From assembly GCA_035910535.1 (NCBI GenBank), contig JAMHXF010000039.1, forward strand, positions 32,994 through 96,993: DNA of 64,000 nt, read 5' to 3'. A program made the position numbers and the translations under genes. Shown here piece after piece: positions 1 through 7,895 of this stretch. Origin of the DNA: Archangium_A sp035910535. Its GTDB lineage: Bacteria > Myxococcota > Myxococcia > Myxococcales > Myxococcaceae. The stretch's first letter is position 1. Each line of letters begins with the position of its first letter. The notes beneath the pieces are model-generated. The model worked only from the letters and a program-made list of their open reading frames with translations, had not been told where the DNA came from and ran no database searches.

Positions 1-534
1 GCGAAGAAGAAGAAAGAAGACGCCGACCGCCTGCGCCTCGAGCGCGAAGCGAAGGCGCGCGTCGTGGCCGTGAAGAGCCCCGGCTCGACGAAGGTCGAAG
101 AGCCCGAGGTCGTCGTGCCCAAAGTGCAAGACCCCAGCCTCGCGGCCTTCTACGGCGAAGACGACCGCAAGACGGCCGTGCCCAAAGTGCGCAAGACGGG
201 CGACGACACAGCCAGCGCGAACGCCGTCAACACCTCGGGCCTCTCGCCTGAAGCAGTGAGCAAGGTCGTCGCCGACAAGGCCAAAGCGTTCCAGACGTGC
301 ATCGACAACGCGCTCCGCCGCAACCCGAACATCGCGGTCGGCAACGTGACGGTGGTGCTCAACGTAGGCCCGTCAGGCGCGGTGAAGTCGGCCGGCGTCG
401 AGCCGAAGAAGCACGAAATCACCGACTGGGGTCAGTGCATGATGAACACCGGCAAGCGCATCGTGTTTCCGGGCAGCGACGCGGAGACGCAGGTCGAGTT
501 GCCGTTCAAGGTGGGCGTCTCCGTCTCGCCTTGA
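1..534 (+). CDS. AgmX/PglI C-terminal-domain protein (5' truncated by window)
   Basis: The reading frame is open from base 1 to a TGA at 532-534, so the gene starts before the window; 177 residues are visible. The visible N-terminal part is highly charged (Lys, Glu, Arg). The last ~90 residues contain paired cysteines (near QTCIDN and GQCMMN), a central Gly-X-Val strand and a closing FP...VELPFKV. This is the layout of the AgmX/PglI C-terminal domain, a TonB-like fold common in myxobacterial envelope proteins. The next gene starts 35 bases downstream on the same strand, suggesting an operon with the microcompartment genes. The family assignment rests on this pattern; the function is not known. 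Confidence 0.6.
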   Translation, partial: AKKKKEDADRLRLEREAKARVVAVKSPGSTKVEEPEVVVPKVQDPSLAAFYGEDDRKTAVPKVRKTGDDTASANAVNTSGLSPEAVSKVVADKAKAFQTCIDNALRRNPNIAVGNVTVVLNVGPSGAVKSAGVEPKKHEITDWGQCMMNTGKRIVFPGSDAETQVELPFKVGVSVSP

Positions 535-569
535 TCTCCACGTCGTTCCCGTCGATTCTCCGCGCCCGC

Positions 570-833
570 ATGTACCTGGGTCGCGTCATCGGAACCGTCG
601 TTGCCAGCCACCGAGTCACGGGCCTCGAAGGCGCGCGCTTTCTCGTCGTTCAACCCGTCGACCACGCTCACAAGCCTTCAGGGCACGTCGAAGTTGCCGT
701 CGACCTCATGTCGGCCAGCCCCGGCTCGTTGGTGATGCTCGAAGGTTCGCGCGAAGCCGCGCTGGCGTGCACCCCGACCTTCGTGCCCGTCGACGCCGCC
801 ATCGTCGGCCTGGTTGACGAGGTCGACGCGTGA
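570..833 (+). CDS. EutN/CcmL-family microcompartment vertex protein 1
   Basis: This 87-residue protein opens with YLGRVIGTVVAS and ends with PVDAAIVGLVDEVDA, the signature of the EutN/CcmL (BMC-P) family. These proteins form pentamers that cap the vertices of bacterial microcompartments. Its length matches the family (about 85-100 residues). The ATG at 570 is chosen because it begins the conserved first strand; the same frame runs further upstream but only through non-conserved sequence. Its stop overlaps the GTG start of a second EutN gene (GTGA). No hexameric shell gene is inside the window; it could lie upstream. Confidence 0.9.
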   Translation: MYLGRVIGTVVASHRVTGLEGARFLVVQPVDHAHKPSGHVEVAVDLMSASPGSLVMLEGSREAALACTPTFVPVDAAIVGLVDEVDA

Positions 834-1111
834 ACCTCTGTCGCGTGCTCGGCACCGTGGTCGCAACCGAGAAGCTCCCCGTCTTTCAGGGCCGCAAGCT
901 GCTGGTGGTGCAGCCGCTCGACGAACAGCAGCAGCCGCTGGGCAAGTCGTACCTCGCCATCGACAACACCTCGAGCGCCGGCAAAGGCGACGTGGTGCTG
1001 GTGATGAATGAAGGCGGCGGCGTGCGCATGATCCTCAAAGACCCCGACGCCCCCATTCGTGCGCTCATCGTCGGAGTCGTCGACCAGGTCGACGTGCCGA
1101 AGGCTCCGTAA
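830..1111 (+). CDS. EutN/CcmL-family microcompartment vertex protein 2
   Basis: This 93-residue protein has the EutN/CcmL pattern: CRVLGTVVATEK at the start, KLLVVQPLD in the middle and ALIVGVVDQVDV near the end. It starts at GTG 830, overlapping the stop of the first EutN gene by four bases, so the two are probably translationally coupled. The two paralogues differ clearly in sequence, so they may form distinct pentamers. The stop overlaps the ATG of the aldolase gene (TAATG). Tandem vertex proteins next to a class II aldolase point to a metabolosome that breaks down sugar phosphates; that role is inference. Confidence 0.9.
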   Translation: MNLCRVLGTVVATEKLPVFQGRKLLVVQPLDEQQQPLGKSYLAIDNTSSAGKGDVVLVMNEGGGVRMILKDPDAPIRALIVGVVDQVDVPKAP

Positions 1112-1782
1112 TGCCGTCTGCTCCGCTGCCGAAGCTCCGCGCCGAAGTCGTCGCGCTCTCTCGCCGCCTGCACGCAAACGGCTGGGTCGCCAACCACGAC
1201 GGCAACATCTCGGTGCGTCTGCACGGCGACCGGTTGCTCATCACGCCGACCGCGTATTCGAAGGCCGACGTCGACGACGGCTCGCTGCTCATCGTCGACC
1301 TCAACGGCAAGGTGCTCGAGGGCCGAAAGAAGCCGTTCTCCGAGCTCGAGCTGCACCTCGCTGCCTACCGCGCGCGCCCTGAAGTCGAAGTGGTGCTGCA
1401 CGCGCACCCGGTGACGGCGACGGCCTTCGGCCTCACGGGGCAGGAGCTGACGCCCATCTCCATGCCGGAAATCCTCGTCTCGTTGGGAGACCGCATTCCC
1501 ACGGTGCCGCGCGCGATGCCGAAGACGCCGGAGCTGGTGAAGAGCGTCGAGGCGGCCGCCGCGCAGGTCGACGCCATGCTGCTCGCTGGCAACGGCGCGC
1601 TGACGCTGGGCGCCGACTTGAATCAGGCGTTGCTGCGCATGGAGCTCGTCGAGCACTACGCGAAGATTCTGTCGGCGGCGCGTCAGCTCGGCACGGTGCA
1701 GCCGCTGCCAGCCAGCGACGTCGCGAAGCTGTTGGAGGCCCGGAAGAAGGCCGGCCTCGGCCCGAAGACACAGCAGCCCTGA
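1111..1782 (+). CDS. class II aldolase/adducin-family protein, altered zinc site
   Basis: This 223-residue protein matches the L-fuculose-phosphate aldolase family in length and motifs: NHDGNISVR near residue 29, SELELH (the catalytic Glu position) and HAHPVTATA carrying two zinc histidines. In E. coli FucA the third zinc ligand is the second His of a QHHG motif; here the aligned segment reads AGNGALTLG, so that His appears replaced by Asn. The enzyme may bind metal differently, use another substrate, or be inactive. It is the third gene of a coupled run after two microcompartment vertex proteins, so it is likely cargo or linked metabolism. The fold is certain; the activity is not. Confidence 0.82.
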   Translation: MPSAPLPKLRAEVVALSRRLHANGWVANHDGNISVRLHGDRLLITPTAYSKADVDDGSLLIVDLNGKVLEGRKKPFSELELHLAAYRARPEVEVVLHAHPVTATAFGLTGQELTPISMPEILVSLGDRIPTVPRAMPKTPELVKSVEAAAAQVDAMLLAGNGALTLGADLNQALLRMELVEHYAKILSAARQLGTVQPLPASDVAKLLEARKKAGLGPKTQQP

Positions 1783-1884
1783 ACGGGCGAAGACGTCGGA
1801 GGGTGCAATTCGTTTCCAGTGGCGAGGACCACCCCCGCACACGAATCCTGGAAATTCCTGGGAGTATCCGACCCCTTCGCCCGT
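1783..1884. repeat. long imperfect inverted repeat between convergent genes
   Basis: The arms ACGGGCGAAG (1783-1792) and CTTCGCCCGT (1875-1884) are perfect reverse complements. Just inside them GTCGGA pairs with TCCGAC, giving about 18 paired bases with two mismatches; a further ATTCGT/ACGAAT pair lies in the interior. It sits between the aldolase stop (plus) and the RCK gene stop (minus), so it may act as a shared structured terminator. No U-tract follows either arm, so a dispersed genomic repeat is an alternative. Confidence 0.45.
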
Positions 1885-1922
1885 CAGGGCGACTTGCTCT
1901 CGGTAACGACCGCAGGGAGCTC

Positions 1923-3017
1923 TTATTTCCCGGCGGGATTTCTTTGAGCGACGCCGGCGAGCACGAGGGGCGCTTTCTCTTCACCAGTGAAGCGGCGCAG
2001 CTCGACGTACTCGCGGTAGGCGGCCTGCACGACGAGCTCGTCACCGAGCTGCAGCGGTGTGTTGCCCGCCGGGTGCAGCACCTCGGGCGCGGCGCCGCGC
2101 TTCATCGACAACGTCAGTCCACCGAAGCGGTCTCTGACGGCCGAGAGGTTGAGCGGCTGCAGCGCCGGGCCCACCGTGAAGCGGCTGACCACCATCAGGT
2201 GCTCGCCCACGTGAAAGCTGTGGAGAATTCGCGGGTCGAGCGCCGCCAACGCCAACGCCGGCGCCGCGAGCGCCGAGGTCGAGTGCGCCTCTGCGTGAAA
2301 GTTGTCGCGCACGCGCTCCACGAGGTCGTCGTCGAACAGGCGCATGACCACGCGCACGTCGGGGTTCAACTTGCGCGCGTCGAGCGCCACGTTGAGGTTC
2401 GAGAGGTCGTCATCAGTCGCGCACACGATGGCCGAGGCCTTCATGACGTTGACGCGCTGCAGGCTCCCCGGTGAACGAATGTCGTCGACCAGCACGGCCA
2501 CGCCTTGATCTCGCAGCACGGCCGCGAAGGGCGCGTCGGGCCGCTTCTCGACCACCACCACTTCACGACCGAGGCTGCGCAGCTCGAGCGTCACGCGAAA
2601 CCCGACGCGACCCGCACCACACACCACCACGTGGTCTCTCAGACTTTCGGCGAGCACTTCAATCCACTCCCGGTCTGCGCGTTTACGCGCGTTGAAGAGG
2701 TACGAGAACCGCACCACGCCGTCGACGACCGTCGCGAGGCCCAGGGGCGGAATCAGAATGTTGAGCGCCTCGAGGACCCAGTCTTCGACGTAGTCGAGCG
2801 AGGGCTGCCCGAAGAGCAGGAAATACACGTGGTGCAGCGAGCGACCGAACGACGGGCCGTCCGGGTACCGGCCCATGTAGATGAGCGGCAGCACGCCGAA
2901 CCACACCACCATCAACGCGAGCGTCAGGCGAAAGCGCCACAACACCGCCCACGCATAACGCGCCGCGCGCAGCAGGCGTTGCGAGACGGGCGGCTTGACC
3001 ACCGGCGCACGAATCAT
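1923..3017 (-). CDS. two-helix RCK (TrkA-N/TrkA-C) ion-channel-like protein
   Basis: The 364-residue protein has two predicted membrane helices (about residues 27-48 and 79-100) followed by a Rossmann RCK domain (CGAGRVGF nucleotide loop near residue 132) and a TrkA-C-like domain at the end. This is the layout of a prokaryotic two-helix potassium channel gated by nucleotide or ions. The segment where the TVGYG selectivity filter should be reads YFLLFGQPSLDY instead, so potassium selectivity is doubtful. The start at 3017 is chosen because its ATG overlaps the tatC stop (ATGA); the frame stays open further upstream but only inside tatC. It is probably co-transcribed with tatC. Confidence 0.8.
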   Translation of the reverse strand: MIRAPVVKPPVSQRLLRAARYAWAVLWRFRLTLALMVVWFGVLPLIYMGRYPDGPSFGRSLHHVYFLLFGQPSLDYVEDWVLEALNILIPPLGLATVVDGVVRFSYLFNARKRADREWIEVLAESLRDHVVVCGAGRVGFRVTLELRSLGREVVVVEKRPDAPFAAVLRDQGVAVLVDDIRSPGSLQRVNVMKASAIVCATDDDLSNLNVALDARKLNPDVRVVMRLFDDDLVERVRDNFHAEAHSTSALAAPALALAALDPRILHSFHVGEHLMVVSRFTVGPALQPLNLSAVRDRFGGLTLSMKRGAAPEVLHPAGNTPLQLGDELVVQAAYREYVELRRFTGEEKAPLVLAGVAQRNPAGK

Positions 3018-4279
3018 TCGACGGGAGGCGTGCCTTGAGCCCCGGCCTGACGCGCGCGGCGTTTCTCGACGAGCCACACCAGCACCACGCCCAGCTCGTA
3101 ACAAAGCAGCATGGGCCCGGCCATGAGCGCCAGGTTCACCGCGTCACCCGTGGGCGTGATGATGGCCGCGACGATGAGGCACACCACGAACGCGTGCCGC
3201 TGGTACTTGAAGAGGAACGCCGACGACACCAGGCCCACGAGGCCCAGCACCATCATCACCAGCGGCAACTCGAAGATGACGCCGAAGGCGAGCTCCAACA
3301 CCAACACCAGCGTCAGCTGCTCGTTCATCGAGAGCATGGGCCTGGTCCAGTTGATGCTCTCGGTGCGCGCCTGCGCGACCCCCAACAGCCGCTCGAGCTC
3401 CCACACTGCGGCGATTTCACCGGCGCGCTCGGGCGCCACGCCGCCGAGCAGCTGCGCGGCTTCATCGAGCGCGGTGTTCGCCAGCGAGAACTCACGAAGG
3501 CCCCAGGCCTTCACCGCCTCGCCGCGCTTGTCGTTGGCCGACAACAACACCGGGCTGGCCTTCGGGCCCTGCGCCGCCGACAGCGCGTCGATGACGCGAC
3601 CCAGCCCCTGCATGCGCGCCTGCACGTCGACGTCGGCCTTGGGCACCAGCGTCAACGTGAGGCCGAACATGCCTTCTGTGGTCTGACCTTCGCCCGGCGC
3701 CTTCAAGTCACCTGAAGCGAGCCGCGCCCATGCTGCGGCACGCTCGAAGTCGCCCAGGCGCAGCGCGCGCACGGCGTCTTCTTCATGCAGCTTCGCGACC
3801 GAGAGCCGTCGGTTCAGCGCGGTCGATTCCTCTTTCTGCAGGAGGAACGTGAACATCTGCGGCAGCAGGGCGAAGTAGCAGAACAGCGCCCCGGCCACGA
3901 ACGCGAGCGTGCCGAAGACGATGAAGGGCCCGGCGAGCTTGCGTTCGTTCTCGTAGAGGCCGGGCGAAACGAAGCCCCAGATCTGCCACAGCAGCACCGG
4001 CGTCGAGAGGAAGACCCCGGCGTACAGGCCGATCTTCATCAACACGTTTATTTCTTCGATGGCCGACGTGTAGACCAGCGACGCCGCGTCAGGCGGCAGC
4101 GAGAGCAACACGGGGCGCATCAACACCCCGTAGATTTCGCGCGCGAAGACGAGCGACGCCGCGCCCAGCACCAACACGGCGATGGTGAAGCGCATCAACC
4201 GCGTGCGCAGCTCGCCCAGGTGCTCCATCAGGCTCATGCGAAACGCGTCGGGCGTAGAATCGGCTTCTTCGGCGGCCAT
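3014..4279 (-). CDS. tatC: Sec-independent (twin-arginine) translocase subunit TatC with extra periplasmic domain
   Basis: TatC is the core membrane subunit that recognises twin-arginine signal peptides and moves folded proteins across the inner membrane. Diagnostic features are HLGELRTRL near residue 20, FVSPGLYENERK near 103, and FELP near residue 337, matching the conserved membrane glutamate. The protein is 421 residues, whereas TatC is normally about 250. The excess is a stretch of roughly 160 residues (about 150-310) between transmembrane helices 3 and 4, in the periplasmic loop, predicted mainly helical and TPR-like. All six core helices appear intact. It lies 9 bases after tatB. Abundant cofactor proteins nearby would be possible Tat users, but that is inference. 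Confidence 0.93.
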   Translation of the reverse strand: MAAEEADSTPDAFRMSLMEHLGELRTRLMRFTIAVLVLGAASLVFAREIYGVLMRPVLLSLPPDAASLVYTSAIEEINVLMKIGLYAGVFLSTPVLLWQIWGFVSPGLYENERKLAGPFIVFGTLAFVAGALFCYFALLPQMFTFLLQKEESTALNRRLSVAKLHEEDAVRALRLGDFERAAAWARLASGDLKAPGEGQTTEGMFGLTLTLVPKADVDVQARMQGLGRVIDALSAAQGPKASPVLLSANDKRGEAVKAWGLREFSLANTALDEAAQLLGGVAPERAGEIAAVWELERLLGVAQARTESINWTRPMLSMNEQLTLVLVLELAFGVIFELPLVMMVLGLVGLVSSAFLFKYQRHAFVVCLIVAAIITPTGDAVNLALMAGPMLLCYELGVVLVWLVEKRRARQAGAQGTPPVE

Positions 4280-4288
4280 CGCTCGCTC

Positions 4289-4645
4289 TTACGTCGTGCT
4301 CTTGTCAGGCGGAGAGCCCGCGGGCGGTGGTTCTGCCTGCGGTTGGCCCTGGGTGAGCTGTGAGGGCACGGTCTCAGTTGCGGGAGGCAGCAGGTCCAAC
4401 GGCTCGGCGCCGCTGTGCACCGAGTCTTGCGCCGGCCGCACCAACACCGGCACCTCGGGCGGCCCCTCGTGGTCCATCTTGTAGAATTCGCGCTCGACGA
4501 CGCCGCGAACTTCATCGGTCTGCCGGCGGAACTCGCGCATGAACTTGCCGATGCCGCGCGCAAGTTCAGGCAAGCGCTTCGGGCCCAGCACCAGCAGGGC
4601 CACTACCGCAATGAGCGCAAGCTCGCCGGAGCCGATGTTGAACAT
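4289..4645 (-). CDS. tatB: Sec-independent translocase protein TatB (TatA/B family)
   Basis: This 118-residue protein starts MFNIGSGEL, then a single membrane helix, the LGPKRLPEL hinge and an amphipathic helix (GIGKFMREFRRQ), followed by a Pro-rich tail. The Gly/Glu pattern at the N-terminus and the position directly before tatC favour TatB over TatA. TatB forms the substrate receptor with TatC. No separate tatA is seen in the window, so either TatA is encoded elsewhere or this protein does both jobs. A GGCTACAAGCC motif lies 8 bases upstream of the ATG. Confidence 0.88.
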   Translation of the reverse strand: MFNIGSGELALIAVVALLVLGPKRLPELARGIGKFMREFRRQTDEVRGVVEREFYKMDHEGPPEVPVLVRPAQDSVHSGAEPLDLLPPATETVPSQLTQGQPQAEPPPAGSPPDKSTT

Positions 4646-4653
4646 CTGTTGAC

Positions 4654-4664
4654 GGCTTGTAGCC
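4654..4664 (-). promoter_or_regulatory. -10-like motif upstream of tatB
   Basis: GGCTACAAGCC on the minus strand, 8 bases before the ATG. A near-identical motif sits just before three other genes in this window, so it may be a core promoter element giving a very short or absent leader. Confidence 0.3.
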
Positions 4665-4674
4665 GAAGCGTGGC

Positions 4675-6216
4675 TCAGCGGCGAACGGGGAACGCGGTGC
4701 CCTTGCCGCAGTAGACGAAGACGCCGTCGGGCGCCTTGCCTGCGCGACGCAAGCCCGAGAACGCGAGGAAGCTGCCCACTTTGGCGGGGCCGAGGTTCGG
4801 GTCTTCGACGCGCAGCACCACCGGCAGGCCGCTCGACTGGCCGTCGAACGGAGAGATGAGCTCGGCGGTGATGAAGTGCTTGCCCGCCGCGCAGCCGTTG
4901 TTGGCGATGCCGTAGTACGGGAACTTCTCGGCGACGGAGACGACCTTCACGCGCGCGTCTTCGACGAGCCCTGCCGCCACGAAGCGCGGGTCTTTCTTCG
5001 CTTCATCGGCGCTGCTCGCGGGCACGAGGCCCTTGCCCGCCGTCGCGGTGGTGGTCGCAGCCGGAGCCTCGCCGCCCTTGATGACGCGGCGCTGGTTCTC
5101 TTTGTCTTCTTTCTCTTTCTTCGCGGCCTCGGCGGCGAGGCGCTTCGCGTCTTCAGCGGCGCGCTTCTCTTCTTCTTTGCGCTTCTTCTCTTCATCGGCG
5201 AGGCGGCGCTTCTCAGCGAACGCGGCGTCTTTCTTCGCGCGCTCGTCGTCGGCCTTGCGCTGGCGCTCTTCGTCGGCGGCGCGCTTCTTCTCGGCGGCCT
5301 CTTCGACCTTGCGCTTGCGCTCCTCTTCCGCCTCGCGCTTCTTCTCGGCCAGCTCTTCGGCCTTGCGGGCCTTCTCTTCGTCGGCGGCGCGCTTCTTCTC
5401 GGCGGCTTCGTCGGCCTTGCGCTGCTTCTCGTCGTCGGCCGCGCGCTTCTTGTCGGCGAGCTCGGCGTCTCTCTTCTCTTTCTCTTCTTCCTGCTTCTTC
5501 TTTCGCTCTTCGGCAGAGGCGCGCGCGTCTTCAGCCTTCTTCGCCTTCTCTTCGTCGGCGAGGCGCTTCTTCTCTTCGAGGTCGGCCTTCCTCTTCTCGA
5601 GCTCTTCCTTCTGCGCGGCGAGCTTCGCGTCACGCTCTTCGGCGAGCTTCTTCTGACGCTCGAGCTCGTCGTCTTTCTTCTTCTCGTCGGCGAGGCGCTT
5701 CTCTTCGGCCTTCTTTTCCTTCTCTTCCTGGGCGAGGCGCTTGCGCTCTTCGATGTCGTACTTCTTCTTTTCTTCGGCGAGCTTCTTCTCGTCTTCCTTC
5801 CGCTTCTTGTCTTCTTCGGCGAGGCGCTTGGCCTCGGCTTCTTGCGCCTTCTTCTTGTCCTCGAGGTCTTGCGCGTCTTTCGCCTTACGGGCCTCTTCAC
5901 GGGCCTTCTCTTTGGCCTCGGTGTCGGCCCTGAGCTTCTCTGCGGCCTCCATCGCGGCCTTGGCGCGGGCTTCGGCCTCGAGCGCGCGGGCTTCGGCCTC
6001 GGCGCGCTTCTTTTCTTCTTCTTCGCGCTTCTTGCGCTCTTCGGCCGCCTTCAGCGCCTGCGAACGGTCATCGGGCGTGATGGCCTTGCGGCGACCGCCG
6101 GTGCCGTCGTCGAGCGACGAGCCCTTGGGAGCGGCGATCTCGATGTCTTCCTGCGCAAGAGCGACGGGAGCGGCGAGAACTGCGGCGAGCGACAGCGACA
6201 GAAGGCGAGTCTTCAT
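4675..6216 (-). CDS. secreted protein with a very long charged (single-alpha-helix-like) region
   Basis: The 513-residue protein begins with a signal peptide (MKTRLLSLSLAAVLAAPVALAQ). From about residue 50 to 380 it is almost entirely Glu, Lys, Arg and Ala with repeated blocks such as EEKKRLA and AEKKRAADEE, the composition of stable single alpha-helices or coiled coils. The last ~120 residues are a normal globular domain with paired cysteines (NNGCAAG, VYCGKG). A helix of about 330 residues would extend close to 50 nm. It could act as a periplasmic spacer or scaffold; the C-terminal domain was not recognised. It precedes tatB on the same strand. Antisense frames across it look like long ORFs only because of the biased composition. 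Confidence 0.75.
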   Translation of the reverse strand: MKTRLLSLSLAAVLAAPVALAQEDIEIAAPKGSSLDDGTGGRRKAITPDDRSQALKAAEERKKREEEEKKRAEAEARALEAEARAKAAMEAAEKLRADTEAKEKAREEARKAKDAQDLEDKKKAQEAEAKRLAEEDKKRKEDEKKLAEEKKKYDIEERKRLAQEEKEKKAEEKRLADEKKKDDELERQKKLAEERDAKLAAQKEELEKRKADLEEKKRLADEEKAKKAEDARASAEERKKKQEEEKEKRDAELADKKRAADDEKQRKADEAAEKKRAADEEKARKAEELAEKKREAEEERKRKVEEAAEKKRAADEERQRKADDERAKKDAAFAEKRRLADEEKKRKEEEKRAAEDAKRLAAEAAKKEKEDKENQRRVIKGGEAPAATTTATAGKGLVPASSADEAKKDPRFVAAGLVEDARVKVVSVAEKFPYYGIANNGCAAGKHFITAELISPFDGQSSGLPVVLRVEDPNLGPAKVGSFLAFSGLRRAGKAPDGVFVYCGKGTAFPVRR

Positions 6217-6224
6217 GGGGTGCG

Positions 6225-6235
6225 GGCCTGTAGCC
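6225..6235 (-). promoter_or_regulatory. -10-like motif upstream of the long-helix protein
   Basis: GGCTACAGGCC on minus, 8 bases before the ATG, with a GTTGAT element about 17 bases further upstream that could serve as a -35 box. Confidence 0.35.
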
Positions 6236-6288
6236 TACGTAAGCGAGGGGGATCAACGCTGAGTCGAACGCAGCGCAAATCACGCCAT

Positions 6289-7167
6289 TCAACGGCCTGA
6301 CAGAAGCGGTTGGTCAGCGCGGAGCGTTGCGGCGAGAAAATCGAGCAGCACGCGCACCCGGGGCGCCTCTTTCAAGTCACGGTGAACCGTCAACCAGACG
6401 GGTTCGCTCGGCGGCGCGGGCATGGGCAGGTGCTGCAGCGCCGCCTCGGCGTCGCCCAGGTAGCGCGGCAACACGGCGATGCCGGCGCCCGCTTTGGCGG
6501 CGTTGAGCAGCGCGATGCTGAGGTCGCTGACGAAGACCGGCGTGGTGTTCGGCGCGAGCTTCCTGAGCCACGTGCTCTCGACAGCGCGCTGGTCAGGAGA
6601 CGTCGACAACAAGCGATGCGAGCGCAGCTCGACGCCGGTGACGGCACGCGACCGCAGATACGTGTGTGACGCGTACAGGCCGTACACCACGTCGGCCACG
6701 CGGCGCACCACGAGGTCTTGCGGCTTCGAGCGAAAAAACCGCACCGCCAGCTCGGCCTGACGACGACCGAGGTCGAGCACTTCCCCGCCCGGCACCAGCT
6801 CGAGCCGAAGCCGTGGGTGACGACGGCCGAACTCCGCGAGGCGCGGCGCGAGGTACGTAACGCCGAAGGTCTCCGGCGAGGTGACGCGCACCGGGCCGTC
6901 GAGCTCTCCGTCACTCGAGGTCGCGACGCGCTCGAAGGCGTGCACCGCGTCTTCCACACCGCGCAACGAAGTCAGCAGCCGCTCACCGTCGGGCGTGAGC
7001 GTGAGGCCCGAGGTCGTGCGCGTGAACAGCCGCACCGAGAGCGTTTTCTCTGCGGCCTCGACGCGGCGGGCGACGGTGGTGTGGTCGACCCCGAGGGCCT
7101 TCGCCGCGCGCGCGAAGGAGCCCAGCCTCGCGGCCGTCAGCACGTGTCGGAGGTGGTCCCAGTCCAT
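6289..7167 (-). CDS. LysR-family transcriptional regulator
   Basis: This 292-residue protein has the LysR winged helix-turn-helix at the N-terminus (HVLTAARLGSFARAAKALGV, then TTVARRVEAAE) and a periplasmic-binding-like effector domain (VRVTSPETFG...YLAP). The start at 7167 is chosen because WDHLRHVLTAA is the usual first segment; upstream in-frame sequence is not LysR-like. It begins 11 bases after the stop of the OB-fold gene at the end of the cytochrome operon, so it may be co-transcribed and might regulate that cluster. The inducer is unknown. Confidence 0.9.
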   Translation of the reverse strand: MDWDHLRHVLTAARLGSFARAAKALGVDHTTVARRVEAAEKTLSVRLFTRTTSGLTLTPDGERLLTSLRGVEDAVHAFERVATSSDGELDGPVRVTSPETFGVTYLAPRLAEFGRRHPRLRLELVPGGEVLDLGRRQAELAVRFFRSKPQDLVVRRVADVVYGLYASHTYLRSRAVTGVELRSHRLLSTSPDQRAVESTWLRKLAPNTTPVFVSDLSIALLNAAKAGAGIAVLPRYLGDAEAALQHLPMPAPPSEPVWLTVHRDLKEAPRVRVLLDFLAATLRADQPLLSGR

Positions 7168-7178
7168 CGCGGCGCCGG

Positions 7179-7883
7179 TCAGCGCGTGACTGCGCCGTCG
7201 AGCACCACCGGGTTGACGCCCATGCCGACGTTGCGGTCGACCGCGACGGTGCCCTCGAGCGTCACCTGCGCGCCTTTTTCGAGCGCGACGGTGCTCAAGC
7301 ACAACAAGTCGTCATCTTTCTGCGCCGCGCTGCCGGAGCCGTCTTTCAAGTGCACGTAGTGAATGCCCTGCACGCTGTTCACCCGGTCGACGGTGCCCTT
7401 CACGCGCACGCGCTGGCCGTTCAAGTCGGTGCGCCCCGCGAAGACGTCTTCGATGCGCAAGGTGACTGCCGGCGCCTGCACCGCGGCCAACGCGGCGGCG
7501 ACCCCCTGTGACGGCACCTCGGGCGCGTCACCGTCGAGCGTGCCGAAGGCGATGCGCGCGAACGTGCGCCCCAGCGACGAGCTGGTGAAGTCCGTCATCT
7601 CGGTCTGCACCAACACGGTCACCTGCGCGCCGACGGCGAGCGACGGCTGCGACGCCACGGCCGCCCACGCACCCGACTCGAGGCGCAGGTACGTGTACTG
7701 CGGCACCTGGAACACCTCGGCCACACGGCCGCTCAACGTACCCGCCATGGGCGCTTCAGCTTGCGGTGCGACGGGCATCGCGACGGGCGGCGGCGCGTCG
7801 GGCTTCGCGGCGATGACGGTGAAGCGGCCGACCAACACCCCGACCGCGAACGTGATGACTCCGGTGAACACGAGCTTCTGCAT
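7179..7883 (-). CDS. membrane-anchored periplasmic protein with two OB-fold-like domains
   Basis: The 234-residue protein starts with an uncleaved-looking membrane anchor (VFTGVITFAVGVLVGRF), a Pro/Ala linker, then two beta-rich halves. The first contains SGRVAEVFQVPQYTYLRLESG, matching the Gly-x-x-x-Tyr-Leu pattern of NrfJ-like OB-fold proteins found beside multihaem cytochromes. The second (GQRVRVKGTVDRVNSV...HLKDGSG) resembles a nucleic-acid-type OB fold used in periplasmic proteins. It is the last gene of the operon, 12 bases after the 15-haem lipoprotein. A role in cytochrome assembly or stability is inferred from context. Confidence 0.65.
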   Translation of the reverse strand: MQKLVFTGVITFAVGVLVGRFTVIAAKPDAPPPVAMPVAPQAEAPMAGTLSGRVAEVFQVPQYTYLRLESGAWAAVASQPSLAVGAQVTVLVQTEMTDFTSSSLGRTFARIAFGTLDGDAPEVPSQGVAAALAAVQAPAVTLRIEDVFAGRTDLNGQRVRVKGTVDRVNSVQGIHYVHLKDGSGSAAQKDDDLLCLSTVALEKGAQVTLEGTVAVDRNVGMGVNPVVLDGAVTR

Positions 7884-7895
7884 GGCGTGTCTCTC

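Noticed and set aside
4876..6300. Long open frame antisense to the charged-helix gene
   Set aside because: It is low-complexity mirror sequence (Leu/Phe rich) produced by the biased codons of the real gene, with no independent start or motif.
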